Of a DNA stretch of 64,000 bases, positions 42,713-51,014 are shown one piece after another. This DNA is from Emticicia sp040253585. GTDB lineage: Bacteria; Bacteroidota; Bacteroidia; Cytophagales; Spirosomataceae. Each line of letters starts with the position of its first letter. Position 1 is the first letter of the stretch. Both the position numbers and the translations under genes were made by a program. Location: assembly GCF_040253585.1 (NCBI RefSeq), contig NZ_JBELAU010000008.1, forward strand, positions 124,001-188,000, in the 5' to 3' direction. The notes under the pieces are model-generated. The model was not told where the DNA came from. It did no database searches and saw only the letters and a list, made by a program, of their open reading frames with translations.

Positions 42713-45700
42713 TTACTTCTTAGCATCAATTTCTTTCAAAAGTACTTCAACTGCTGTTTTGAGTTGGTCGTCAGTGCCTTTTGAAATCCAATCTGGTTGG
42801 TTTTCTACGATAATATCAGGTACGGCTGGCCCGAGTTCTTGATTTTTATCAGTAGCTTTTGTGAACCATCCACGGAAAGGTAAACGTACAAACGAACCAT
42901 CCATTAAGGCTTTTCCACCTGTCGAAATTACCGAACCATTGGTTGGAACGCCCACCAATTTACCAATTCCGAGTGTTTTGTACGCGTGCGAGAAGATTTC
43001 TGCATTTGAGTAACTTCCTTCATTACATAGTGCAATCGAAGGTTTTGTCCAAGCGGCATAAACCAAGCGTTCGCCAGTTGGATAATAATCTTTAAACTTC
43101 AATTTATCTTTTTCCAAATCATTGCTCGCCCCTCTCGGAATCGTATAGGCGTGTTGTTTATAATTGAGCATCGTCATCAAATAATCGGTTGTTGAGCCTC
43201 CACCATTATAACGCACATCAATCAATAATCCTTCTTTTCCGTAGCCTGCTGCTGTAAATTCACGCTCAACTACTTCAAAACTCGGAAAATCCATACCTTT
43301 GATATGAATATAGCCCAAACGTCCGTTTGAATATTTTTCTACTAATTTCTTGCGATTTTCTACCCATTCTTCATACAAATTATTTGAAATGCTGGCAGTC
43401 AATCTGATAGCAACTTCACGAGTTTTTCCATCAGCAGCTTTTACAGTCAATAATACTTTTTCATTGACTAAACCATTCAATAAACCATGAAAGTTGGCAG
43501 TTTCACTTACATTTTCACCATTTACTGCCACAATTACATCACCCTCGTTGAGTTTGCTTTTTTCTTTATCGGCTGGAGTTTCTGGTACAATATGATTGAT
43601 TTTCACACCACCATTCACAGGCATAATTTCTGCACCCAGCAATCCAGTTGCTTCACGTTGAGTTTCGGCACGGTCAGTTACAGTAAGCCCCATGTGGCTT
43701 GAGTTGAGTTCGCCCAAAAGCAGGTTAAACATATCTCTAAAATCATTTCCAGTGCTGGCATTTACGCAACGCTCTTTGTATTTGTCATGGAGTTTTACCC
43801 AGTCGTTTCCGTGAAATTTAGGGTCGTAGAAACCATCACGGATGGTACGCCATGCTTCTTCAAAAACCTGTGTACGCTCGGCGGTATAATCAACTTTCAT
43901 TTTTGAAACAAAAGGTAGGTTTTCCGATGCACTTGTTTTTGTATCAATTCTGCCCAAAGCCCCTTGTTTGGTAAAATACAAGTATTTTCCATCTTTGTCC
44001 ATAGAAACGCCATTCGGATTTGCTCCGCCCTTCGTGATTTCCTTCAAATCTTTTCCGTCCCATTTGATGCTGAACAAATCTCTGCCTTTGGCATTACTAC
44101 TGGTGGTGGTATAATAAAAAGTATCACCATCTTTCGATATTACAAGGTCACTTTCATCGCCTGGGAAGTTGGTTACTTGCACCACACGCTCATAGATTTT
44201 ATCGAAATCAATTTTGATTGACTTTGGAGTTTTATCTTTTTTATCGCTTGGTTTTGCGGGAGCGGCTTCAGCTGGCGTTTCACGCTCTTGCCAATCTTGG
44301 GTTTCTTTTTCCCCATCTTCTTTTTTAAGCCATACAAACCAAACATCACCACTACGACCCACACTTCGCTCAGAAATAAAACCTAATTTCGAGCCATCGG
44401 CACTCCAAAACGGACGACCATCACCTCTTGGGTGCATCGAAACATTAACAGGTTTTGACGAATTATCGGCCGCATGAATGAAAACTTCTTCGTTGAAATA
44501 CAAATCTTCGAGTGAGTAAGCCAGCCATTTATTATCAGGACTCCAAACGATACTGCTCGGCGATGCCCAGCTATCATTCAAGATTTTTTCGTTTGATAAT
44601 TTTCCATCTGCCGAAATATCCGCTACTACAAAAGTGCCTCTTCCACGCACATAAGCAATCTTTTTACCATCAGACGACACACTTAAAGTATTTTCATCGG
44701 TGGGAGTTTTGGTTATTTGCGTAAGTTCGTGCTTCAAAGATTTGAAAATATTGCGTTGCGTAGTATCGGCCGAGCGAACCATGTAAATATCGAAATTTCC
44801 ATTGGCACGGTCGCTTGTAAAAAGTAGCGTTGAATCATTCAACCAAGTTGGTTCAACATCACGAAAACCATGTTCCGAAACATTGATACTTCTTGATTTT
44901 TCTTTATCGGCTTCTTTCACAAAAACCTCACCACGAATCGAATAAGCCAATAGTTTGCCATTAGGAGAAACAGCGTATTGGCTCGCTCCTGTGGTAAATG
45001 TTTTTTGCTCGGTGGCATCCAAACGGTCATCGGCACTTATTTGAACATTTAGTTTTTGAGCCGAACCACCCGAAGTTTTCATGGTATAAAGATTCATGTC
45101 TTTCTCGAAAACTATTGAATTACCATCAGCAGAAACGCTAAACGCACGAATTGATTCATCTTTAAAATTGGTCAATTTTTCAGCTTTTTCGGCTGCTTTG
45201 CCATTGGCATCCATTTTTAGGCGGTAAATATTGTACGCACCGTCAATACTACTCAAAAAATAAAGTGTATTATTTCCGCCCCATTGTGGCAAAACATCGT
45301 TGGTTTCAAAACTTGGGAGTTGTTGATAAGTTTTGTTTTTGGTATCATATAACCAAAGATCACGGTCAGAACTTCCTTTGTAATCTTGACGAGCAACTGG
45401 GTTAATATCGCCACGCACAAAAGCCACGAAACGCCCATCTGGCGAAAGAATCGGGTCAAAGCCAACAGCATCTAAAAAACGGGATTCTGTTCCTCCTTTT
45501 GGACTGATCGAATAAACCTCACTCGGGCGTTCGATTTGCTTAAATTCTCGGTTAGTAGAAAATAAAATTTTATCGGCGTGAGTCCAGCTTGAAATATTAT
45601 CAGAGCCAGAATGATAAGTCAAACGCTTGGGCATTCCTCCTTCGGTTGGCATCACAAAAATATCGTTATTGCCAAATCTTGCTCCAGAAAAAGCAATCTG

Positions 45701-45928
45701 ACTGCCATCTGGACTAAAAACAGGATTGCCTTCATAAGCTTCGTGGATGGTCAGGCGAGCAGCCTTTCCACCCGAACTTGGGACAGTCCAAATATCGCCT
45801 TGAAACGAAAATGCTACTGTTGAGCCATCTTTATTGATAGCTGGCTGACGGAGTAGTAAATTGTTTTGTGCTTGTAAAAAAAGGCTTGAGCAGCCAAGAA
45901 ATGCTGCGGTTAGGATAGTTTTTTTCAT
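42713..45928 (-). CDS. Tricorn-like S41 family protease, exported
   Basis: The 1071-residue protein has a signal peptide (ending near LFLQAQ), two PD40-type beta-propellers (about 25-640) with repeats such as NPVFSPDGSQIAFSG and VWSPDNKWLAYS, a Lys/Pro/Glu-rich insert near residue 540, a tricorn core domain (about 680-760), a PDZ domain (about 770-850, NEGDVIVAVNGENV) and an S41 protease domain (about 860-1065). The nucleophile Ser is expected in CNEGSYSNAEIF (about residue 970); DVRYNGGGSTTDYL is also typical. It degrades peptides in the periplasm. A candidate -7 box lies at 45976-45983. Confidence 0.92.
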   Translation of the reverse strand: MKKTILTAAFLGCSSLFLQAQNNLLLRQPAINKDGSTVAFSFQGDIWTVPSSGGKAARLTIHEAYEGNPVFSPDGSQIAFSGARFGNNDIFVMPTEGGMPKRLTYHSGSDNISSWTHADKILFSTNREFKQIERPSEVYSISPKGGTESRFLDAVGFDPILSPDGRFVAFVRGDINPVARQDYKGSSDRDLWLYDTKNKTYQQLPSFETNDVLPQWGGNNTLYFLSSIDGAYNIYRLKMDANGKAAEKAEKLTNFKDESIRAFSVSADGNSIVFEKDMNLYTMKTSGGSAQKLNVQISADDRLDATEQKTFTTGASQYAVSPNGKLLAYSIRGEVFVKEADKEKSRSINVSEHGFRDVEPTWLNDSTLLFTSDRANGNFDIYMVRSADTTQRNIFKSLKHELTQITKTPTDENTLSVSSDGKKIAYVRGRGTFVVADISADGKLSNEKILNDSWASPSSIVWSPDNKWLAYSLEDLYFNEEVFIHAADNSSKPVNVSMHPRGDGRPFWSADGSKLGFISERSVGRSGDVWFVWLKKEDGEKETQDWQERETPAEAAPAKPSDKKDKTPKSIKIDFDKIYERVVQVTNFPGDESDLVISKDGDTFYYTTTSSNAKGRDLFSIKWDGKDLKEITKGGANPNGVSMDKDGKYLYFTKQGALGRIDTKTSASENLPFVSKMKVDYTAERTQVFEEAWRTIRDGFYDPKFHGNDWVKLHDKYKERCVNASTGNDFRDMFNLLLGELNSSHMGLTVTDRAETQREATGLLGAEIMPVNGGVKINHIVPETPADKEKSKLNEGDVIVAVNGENVSETANFHGLLNGLVNEKVLLTVKAADGKTREVAIRLTASISNNLYEEWVENRKKLVEKYSNGRLGYIHIKGMDFPSFEVVEREFTAAGYGKEGLLIDVRYNGGGSTTDYLMTMLNYKQHAYTIPRGASNDLEKDKLKFKDYYPTGERLVYAAWTKPSIALCNEGSYSNAEIFSHAYKTLGIGKLVGVPTNGSVISTGGKALMDGSFVRLPFRGWFTKATDKNQELGPAVPDIIVENQPDWISKGTDDQLKTAVEVLLKEIDAKK

Positions 45929-45975
45929 ATAGCGTTAGTTTGTTGAAGGGTCTGAAATTAACCCCATTTCACTAA

Positions 45976-45983
45976 CAAAGTTA
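45976..45983 (-). promoter_or_regulatory. Candidate -7 box for the S41 protease gene
   Basis: On the minus strand the sequence is TAACTTTG, an exact TAnnTTTG, 48 bp upstream of the start codon. No TTG is seen at the expected -33 spacing. Confidence 0.35.
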
Positions 45984-45990
45984 TGATTTT

Positions 45991-46674
45991 TTAGAGTTCT
46001 GCCTTTAAATTTTGAATATCTTTCACCAAATTTTCGACATCGAGTGCTAATGTAGCGTTATAAACCCCACGAATGTAGCCGTTTTTATCTATTAAAAAAG
46101 CATTTTCGGTGTGGAGAAACTCATTTTTGTCTTTCTGCAAGCCAATTTCTTTTTCGGCAAAATACGATTGTCGAGCTAAAGCATATATTTTATCTTTTTC
46201 GCCAGTGAGTAAATGCCATCGCTGGGCATCAATTTCCCAGCGATTGGCATATTTTTTTAGTTGGGCTACGGTATCAGTGGCAGGCATAACCGAATGCGAA
46301 AGCATCAGTATATCAGCATCGTTTTTGAATATATGATGTACAGTCAGTAAATTTTGGGTCATGTTTGGGCAAATGCTTGGGCAAATCGTAAAGAAAAAAT
46401 TCGCCACATAGATTTTGCCCTTTACGGTTTCGTTGGATACTTTTTTGCCTTCTTGGTCAATAAAACTAAAATCTGAGATTTTATGCAGTTTCAATGTATC
46501 AAGCTGCGTTTCGGTGTACCAATTTGGTGTAAAATTGGCCGTATTGTAGTAGGGTAAGTTTTCTTTTTGAGTCTGTTCTTTGGGTTGGCAAGCACACAAA
46601 GCCAATAGTAGAATACACATACTCCCTCCCATCTGCTTCAAAGAGATAATTCTATTTATTTTATCTAAATTCAT
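45991..46674 (-). CDS. SCO1/SenC family lipoprotein (copper chaperone/thiol redox)
   Basis: The 227-residue protein has a lipoprotein signal (CILLLALCAC) and a thioredoxin-like domain with the copper-binding CxxxC in FFTICPSICPNM (about residue 105) and the partner His in EFLHTENAFLIDK near residue 195, all needed for Cu binding. Family members load copper into cytochrome oxidase or handle thiols in the periplasm. The start at 46674 overlaps the stop of the MORN-repeat gene by 4 bp (ATGA), implying coupled translation; a start at an internal Met nearer the lipobox is possible. Confidence 0.9.
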   Translation of the reverse strand: MNLDKINRIISLKQMGGSMCILLLALCACQPKEQTQKENLPYYNTANFTPNWYTETQLDTLKLHKISDFSFIDQEGKKVSNETVKGKIYVANFFFTICPSICPNMTQNLLTVHHIFKNDADILMLSHSVMPATDTVAQLKKYANRWEIDAQRWHLLTGEKDKIYALARQSYFAEKEIGLQKDKNEFLHTENAFLIDKNGYIRGVYNATLALDVENLVKDIQNLKAEL

Positions 46675-47255
46675 TTTTTCGCTCGAAAAGTATTGTTTTC
46701 TACTACCGAAACACAGTTTTTCACACCTGGTAAGCCAAATCGTCGACCATCTTTTATAACATAGTTGGCTTTGAGCGAGCCATCATCAAACCACATTTGT
46801 TGCTGACCTTCTTCGTGACCATTTGCGTAATGAAACACTCCAGCGAGTTTTCCATCGGGAAACCAATCTTTTTGTTCGCCATGATGTTCGTCATTCTTGA
46901 AATGATATTCAAAACGGAGTTTTCCATCTGGCCACCATGCTCGGTGCGTACCTTCTTTTTTCCCTTTTCCGTAAAAGCGTTCTTCGGCTAATCGACCATT
47001 TTCGTACCAAGTTTTACTCCAACCTTGCTCTTTTCCTGCTATATAAGTTGAAACTTTGGCGGTATCTTGATTTGCAAAAAGTAAGAATTGAGTGCCAAAA
47101 AAAGGCTTATTTTCGTACAATAATTCTCCATGATTGTGCGAAAAAGCAGCATTATTCGCTTCGACTTTTATCAGCGGAGGGTTAGTTTTGATTGCCTGCT
47201 GACAAGCAACCAAGAATAACCAAACACTACTTAGATACAGTACCTGCCGTGCCAT
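46671..47255 (-). CDS. MORN-repeat lipoprotein
   Basis: I place the start at 47255 (194 residues), where MARQVLYLSSVWLFLVAC gives a lipoprotein signal; a longer frame to 47357 has a non-signal N-terminus overlapping the YHYH gene by 131 bp. The mature protein has four to five MORN-type repeats (KTWYENGRLAEERFY, RAWWPDGKLRFEYHF, KDWFPDGKLAGVFHY, QMWFDDGSLKANYVI). It overlaps the YHYH gene by 29 bp and the SCO1 gene by 4 bp, so the three form one operon. Automatic names such as YwqK-type antitoxin for this repeat do not imply a toxin-antitoxin pair here. Confidence 0.82.
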   Translation of the reverse strand: MARQVLYLSSVWLFLVACQQAIKTNPPLIKVEANNAAFSHNHGELLYENKPFFGTQFLLFANQDTAKVSTYIAGKEQGWSKTWYENGRLAEERFYGKGKKEGTHRAWWPDGKLRFEYHFKNDEHHGEQKDWFPDGKLAGVFHYANGHEEGQQQMWFDDGSLKANYVIKDGRRFGLPGVKNCVSVVENNTFRAKK

Positions 47256-48000
47256 AGAAACCATTGCCATTGAGATAAGGGTCTGCGTCTGTAATATGAT
47301 AATGATAAATACCGTTCGGGTATTCGGTAGTAGCATGCGAGTGTCCGTGATAGCCATCTAAATCGCTATTGGTTACGGTTTTGCCTTTTTCAAGTGGCCC
47401 ATAAACAGGAAATCCATCCAGCAAAAAGCCCAAAAGTGCATCTTTACCTTTTTGAGCAGTTAGGTAAGTTGGTTCAACGTGATAGTGATATTGCCCTTGT
47501 TGCTGTGGATGTCCGTTATATTGGTCAAAACCATTAATTTCGTTAGTTAATGGGGCATTCATAGCTGCATATTGATTAAAAAACGGCACACCATTGAGCG
47601 AAACTCCAATCGGACCGAGTGGTGTGGCACTTGTAGAACTTGCTTTTGTTGGGTTTATCGGAATCTTAAAAACCAAACTTTGTGAAGTAATTCGGTTGGG
47701 GTTTAGTGCAAATTTTGTATTTGTCCCGTTATAGGCTTCATACTTTGCGGTTGCCCATTGAGTATCCTTGTAATATGGGCTTTTATGGTCTGGCAAACCA
47801 TTGGTTTTGATAATGGCGTAATTTCCTTCGATATAAACCTCAGTTGCTCCGTAAATCTTTTTGAAGATTTCGAGCGAAGTGCTTGCATTGGTTGTGCTGG
47901 TAGTCGAACCAGTTGTAGTAGTTGGCGATAAGTCAGACTCATTTCCACAAGCCGAAACCAAAAGCATTACTACACAGATTGCTATGATTGATTTTTTCAT
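47227..48000 (-). CDS. YHYH-domain lipoprotein
   Basis: The 257-residue protein has a lipoprotein signal (CVVMLLVSAC, Cys about residue 18), a Ser/Thr-rich linker (about 25-42) and a YHYH domain with the name-giving motifs GQYHYHVEPTY (about residue 170) and GIYHYHITDADPY (about residue 235), plus GYHGHSHATTEYPNG. The His-rich motifs suggest metal binding; the biochemical role of the family is not established. It is the first gene of the YHYH-MORN-SCO1 operon. Confidence 0.88.
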   Translation of the reverse strand: MKKSIIAICVVMLLVSACGNESDLSPTTTTGSTTSTTNASTSLEIFKKIYGATEVYIEGNYAIIKTNGLPDHKSPYYKDTQWATAKYEAYNGTNTKFALNPNRITSQSLVFKIPINPTKASSTSATPLGPIGVSLNGVPFFNQYAAMNAPLTNEINGFDQYNGHPQQQGQYHYHVEPTYLTAQKGKDALLGFLLDGFPVYGPLEKGKTVTNSDLDGYHGHSHATTEYPNGIYHYHITDADPYLNGNGFYGTAGTVSK

Positions 48001-48152
48001 TGGAGTTGATTTTTAAAGTGAAACTTTGAAAAGGTGAAAGTGTTTTTTCTCGTAAAGTTCAATCCATAGAATACTGTGTTGGTCAATGTTTTTTGTGTTT
48101 GAGTTTTAGATGCACTTGCTTTTAAAAACTTGCGGTATTTTTTATTTTTTTC

Positions 48153-48218
48153 ACCGAATAAATTCGGCGGCTAAGGGAACAATTGAATTTCTTTCATTTT
48201 ATGCCGAATAAATTCGGC
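48153..48218. repeat. Two copies of a CCGAATAAATTCGGC palindrome
   Basis: Identical 15-mers begin at 48154 and 48204, 50 bp apart, in the gap between the YHYH gene and the CpxP-like gene. Each is an inverted repeat (CCGAA/TTCGG) that could form a small hairpin. Neither is followed by a T-run on the strand of the adjacent genes, so they are not clear terminators. Confidence 0.6.
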
Positions 48219-48235
48219 AATATTTCAAACCATCT

Positions 48236-48763
48236 TTATCTCTCAGGTGGCGGTGGTGGCATATCTTCCATCGGCGGACGGTCTGGATCTCCTTGGTGTG
48301 GGCCACCCCTTGGAGGGCCTGGGCGGTCGATTGAACGAATAAGGTCGAGAATGACCTCATCAAAATGTTTTTGTTGAGCGGGAGTACACATTTGGCGAAC
48401 CTGCTGAAAATGACGGAACGTAATTACATCCGCTTCGGCCATTTTACTTTCCATGCGTTCGGCTCTTGCACGCAACGTATCTTCTGATAAGTTTGTTTGA
48501 GCTAAATCTTTAAAATACGCTTCTTTCATGGCTTTTACCTCTTCACGCATTCCTCGCATTTGCTGTGCGTGTTCGTGGCGAAGTTTTCGGTAAACCTCTG
48601 TTTGTTTCTCGTCAAACTTCAATTCAGTTTCCAAAAACAAACGCTTTGGCTGTGCTAAATTGCCATTTGAAAAGAAGGATATCCAAACAAGCAATCCGAC
48701 ATTGAGCAGCAAAAGCACAACAATAGCGACCCAAAGTATCTTATATTTATTGTTTTCTTTCAT
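48236..48763 (-). CDS. CpxP/Spy-like membrane-anchored periplasmic protein
   Basis: With the start at 48763 (MKENNKYK), 4 bp before the stop of the preceding gene, the protein has 175 residues: one N-terminal membrane segment (ILWVAIVVLLLLNVGLLVWI), then a charged helical region (about 40-140) with the CpxP-like CTPAQQKHFDEVI motif, and a Pro/Gly-rich tail. CpxP/Spy proteins sense or chaperone envelope proteins and metals. It is the third gene of an operon led by an ECF sigma factor, so envelope or metal stress response is likely. The longer upstream frame (48823) overlaps its neighbour. Confidence 0.75.
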   Translation of the reverse strand: MKENNKYKILWVAIVVLLLLNVGLLVWISFFSNGNLAQPKRLFLETELKFDEKQTEVYRKLRHEHAQQMRGMREEVKAMKEAYFKDLAQTNLSEDTLRARAERMESKMAEADVITFRHFQQVRQMCTPAQQKHFDEVILDLIRSIDRPGPPRGGPHQGDPDRPPMEDMPPPPPER

Positions 48764-48767
48764 GACT

Positions 48768-49070
48768 CTATAAATTAGTATCAAATGCTCCCAAGCCGTA
48801 TTCTTTGGCAAAAGTATTGGCATTTTGTGGTTCCGAAACTGTTTTCTGGCTGTATCGAATCAAGACCCCAACATTCAGCAAAACAACCAAAACGAGAAAC
48901 GACCATACAAAAGCTGGCCGTGCCATAAACTTTGGTAGCGGAGCGTAGCGTTGTTGCATTCGGGCTTCGAGACGTGTTTGAAAAAATGGTCGAGGTTCTG
49001 CTCGTCCGATTCCTTCTAATACTCCTAAGGTTTCATTTATTTGGCGTTCGATTTCTTCTTGATTTTTCAT
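48768..49070 (-). CDS. Single-pass membrane protein, putative anti-sigma factor
   Basis: The 100-residue protein has a charged cytoplasmic N-half (EEIERQINETLGVLEGIGRA) and one membrane helix (about 53-72, FVWSFLVLVVLLNVGVLI). Its position 4 bp after the ECF sigma gene and its topology fit an anti-sigma factor, but no zinc-binding HxxxCxxC motif is present. I see no named family. Confidence 0.6.
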   Translation of the reverse strand: MKNQEEIERQINETLGVLEGIGRAEPRPFFQTRLEARMQQRYAPLPKFMARPAFVWSFLVLVVLLNVGVLIRYSQKTVSEPQNANTFAKEYGLGAFDTNL

Positions 49071-49074
49071 TTTC

Positions 49075-49650
49075 TTATATGATTTGGTTCACATAATACT
49101 CTTTTAGTGTTTTTCGGAGATTTGTTTTTGCTCTGAATAATAATGACTCAACCGATGACAATGACAGTTGCATTACCTCCGAAATTTCTTGATAACTCAG
49201 CCCTTCAACATTACAGAGTGTAAAAGCAACCTTCTGATTATCAGGCAATTGATTAATATGTTTAAATAATATTTTTGCTCGTTCTTTGTTTTCAAACACA
49301 ACTCCAGGATGTTCAAAATCGGCGGGGTGATGCACAATTTCATCATTTTCTCCGAAAAGGCTCGTCAGAAATGCAAAGCGTTTGCTGGCTTTCTTTCGGC
49401 GATGCTGCTCTAAGGCCTTGGTTGTTGCTATTCGATAAATCCAAGTAGAAAGTTTTGCTTCTCCTTTAAATTTAACAACCGACTCAAAAACTTCAATAAA
49501 AACTTCCTGAGATACATCTTCCGCTTCTTCAGCATTCTGCACGATTGACAATACTGTATTAAACACCTTGTTTTGAAATGAATCAACGAGGTGGCGGAAA
49601 GCACTTTGCGAGCCTTTCTGTAAATCAGTAATGAGTTGTTTTTCGTCCAA
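49075..49650 (-). CDS. ECF-type RNA polymerase sigma factor
   Basis: The 191-residue protein has sigma region 2 (AFRHLVDSFQNKVFNTVLSIVQN, then EEAEDVSQEVFIEVFES and STWIYRIATTKALEQHRRKK, about 18-85) and region 4 (LPDNQKVAFTLCNVEGLSYQEISEVMQLSLSSVESLLFRAK, about 135-178). The start is TTG at 49650; an in-frame stop lies six codons upstream with no ATG between. It heads an operon with the small membrane protein and the CpxP-like protein, the usual layout of an envelope-stress sigma unit. Confidence 0.93.
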   Translation of the reverse strand: MDEKQLITDLQKGSQSAFRHLVDSFQNKVFNTVLSIVQNAEEAEDVSQEVFIEVFESVVKFKGEAKLSTWIYRIATTKALEQHRRKKASKRFAFLTSLFGENDEIVHHPADFEHPGVVFENKERAKILFKHINQLPDNQKVAFTLCNVEGLSYQEISEVMQLSLSSVESLLFRAKTNLRKTLKEYYVNQII

Positions 49651-49736
49651 ACAGGTGCGTTTTGATTAGGTATTGAGTATTAGATGTGGAAATTAGAAAA
49701 AACTTGCGGGAATCTTGAAAAATTTTTGACATAAAA

Positions 49737-49769
49737 AACGACGGCAAGATTTTGAATCTTGCCGTCGTT
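49737..49769 (-). terminator. Terminator of the Ppx/GppA-like gene
   Basis: Perfect 15-bp arms (AACGACGGCAAGATT and complement) enclose TTG. On the minus strand six T follow. It starts 24 bp after the stop at 49794. Its core CGNCGGCAAG resembles the terminator at 42662-42693. Confidence 0.88.
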
Positions 49770-49793
49770 CGACTTAAATGTATATTGATGAGA

Positions 49794-50840
49794 TTAAGGT
49801 AAATTCAACAAGAAACCAATCGTAAAGTTAGCGTCCCAGTCGAACACAAATTGCTCGCAACCAGTAGCATCTTTGATAGCTTTGTAGATATTTACACCAG
49901 CTTTTCCTTTAGCATCATCCATTTTATAATCTTTTGGTGCTTTCAAAACGGTATAACGTTCTTTGCCATTTCTCACTTGTTTTGCCATCGAAAATGGAGC
50001 TCCCCCGATAATAAAGCAAGTTTTGCGTTTCATACTCGGAATTCCCGCACACTTGGCTTTTACTTCATCATATACTTTACCATCATCAGTTCCATCTTGA
50101 AAATACTTTGCTCCATAAGTTTCAACCGCCGAAACTCCGCCACTTTTAATCCAAGAAATTTTTGTATTTCCCGAACCAATATCAGTTACAAAAGCTTCTT
50201 CTTCAAAATCTTTTGGTAGCACACATTTTAAAGCTAAGGCACCTTCTTGCTCAGCCGAAACTGTATTTACAAAATAATTTAAGGCTTTTAGATTTTTGAT
50301 GATTTTTTGGGTAACTTCAGCTTTTACTGCACCCGAACTCACCACAAAGTGAATATCACGACCGCTCACACCAAAATCAAGCATTTTACCAATATATTGC
50401 TTCAAACCAGCACGGATATCTTCATCGGTTGCCATATTTTCGGTTACTAAACTATTACCAAAATCTGCTTTTTCGAGTTTCCAGTTTTTATCTTTATCAA
50501 TTCTTACAATGAATGAATTGAAACCACTTGCACCCAATTCTACTACACCTTTCAACTTACCATTAATTGGCTCTGGTGCTACATAGCTGAAACTTCCACT
50601 ACCGCCAGCAGTTGCTTCAGTATCGCTCGAACTTGATGATGAACTTGCTGAACTCGAAGCTTCAGAAGCTGGACTTTCTTCAGGTGCTTTTGTCTCGGTA
50701 TCGGTTTGCTCAGTTGTGCTTTTAGCAAGCATATTTTTGCCCCATGATGTATTTTCGAGGACATACTTCCCACCGAAAAAAATTGCTCCAAGAATTACAA
50801 GCATTATCAGAAATCTTGCAAAAGGGGTTAATTTGTTCAT
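49794..50840 (-). CDS. Membrane-anchored Ppx/GppA-like actin-fold protein
   Basis: The 348-residue protein has one N-terminal membrane helix (FLIMLVILGAIFFGGKYVL, about 11-29), a low-complexity Glu/Ser-rich linker (about 45-85 with two runs of Ser), and a ~250-residue domain that resembles the Ppx/GppA family of the actin-like superfamily: GVVELGASGFNSFIV (about residue 102, phosphate-1 loop), IHFVVSSGAVKAE, VSAEQEGALAL and FVTDIGSGNTKI (about residue 221, phosphate-2 loop), and FIIGGAPFS. Positive charge before the helix predicts the domain on the periplasmic side, which is unusual for a nucleotide- or polyphosphate-binding fold. Function unknown. It has an exact promoter at 50881-50911. Confidence 0.7.
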   Translation of the reverse strand: MNKLTPFARFLIMLVILGAIFFGGKYVLENTSWGKNMLAKSTTEQTDTETKAPEESPASEASSSASSSSSSSDTEATAGGSGSFSYVAPEPINGKLKGVVELGASGFNSFIVRIDKDKNWKLEKADFGNSLVTENMATDEDIRAGLKQYIGKMLDFGVSGRDIHFVVSSGAVKAEVTQKIIKNLKALNYFVNTVSAEQEGALALKCVLPKDFEEEAFVTDIGSGNTKISWIKSGGVSAVETYGAKYFQDGTDDGKVYDEVKAKCAGIPSMKRKTCFIIGGAPFSMAKQVRNGKERYTVLKAPKDYKMDDAKGKAGVNIYKAIKDATGCEQFVFDWDANFTIGFLLNLP

Positions 50841-50880
50841 TTTACTATTGGTTTATTTGTGAAATAAAATAAGTGTTGAG

Positions 50881-50911
50881 CAAAAATAGAGAAATACTTT
50901 CATCTGCTCAA
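50881..50911 (-). promoter_or_regulatory. Promoter of the Ppx/GppA-like gene
   Basis: On the minus strand TTG (50909-50911), 20 bp, then TATTTTTG (50881-50888), an exact Bacteroidota sigma-type promoter. The expected transcript start is about 34 nt before the start codon at 50840. Confidence 0.65.
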
Positions 50912-50961
50912 TTATTTTTTTGAATGAATGGTTGCGGGGCTTGATGACTCCTTGTAAAAGA

Positions 50962-50992
50962 TTGATAAACCTTTTATTTATTTGTATTTTTG
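50962..50992 (+). promoter_or_regulatory. Promoter of nhaD
   Basis: TTG (50962-50964), 20 bp, then TATTTTTG (50985-50992). The transcript would begin near 51000, downstream of a possible TTG start at 50982, so it supports the ATG at 51015. Confidence 0.65.
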
Positions 50993-51014
50993 TTCCAAAT
51001 CATTGTTAGACACT

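Noticed and set aside
46671..47255. A toxin-antitoxin system suggested by the MORN (YwqK-like) repeat
   Set aside because: No toxin gene is adjacent; the neighbours are SCO1 and YHYH lipoproteins and the protein itself has a lipoprotein signal.
50982..51014. A TTG start for nhaD at 50982
   Set aside because: It lies inside the spacer/-7 part of a well-formed promoter (50962-50992), so it would not be transcribed; ATG at 51015 fits the family length.
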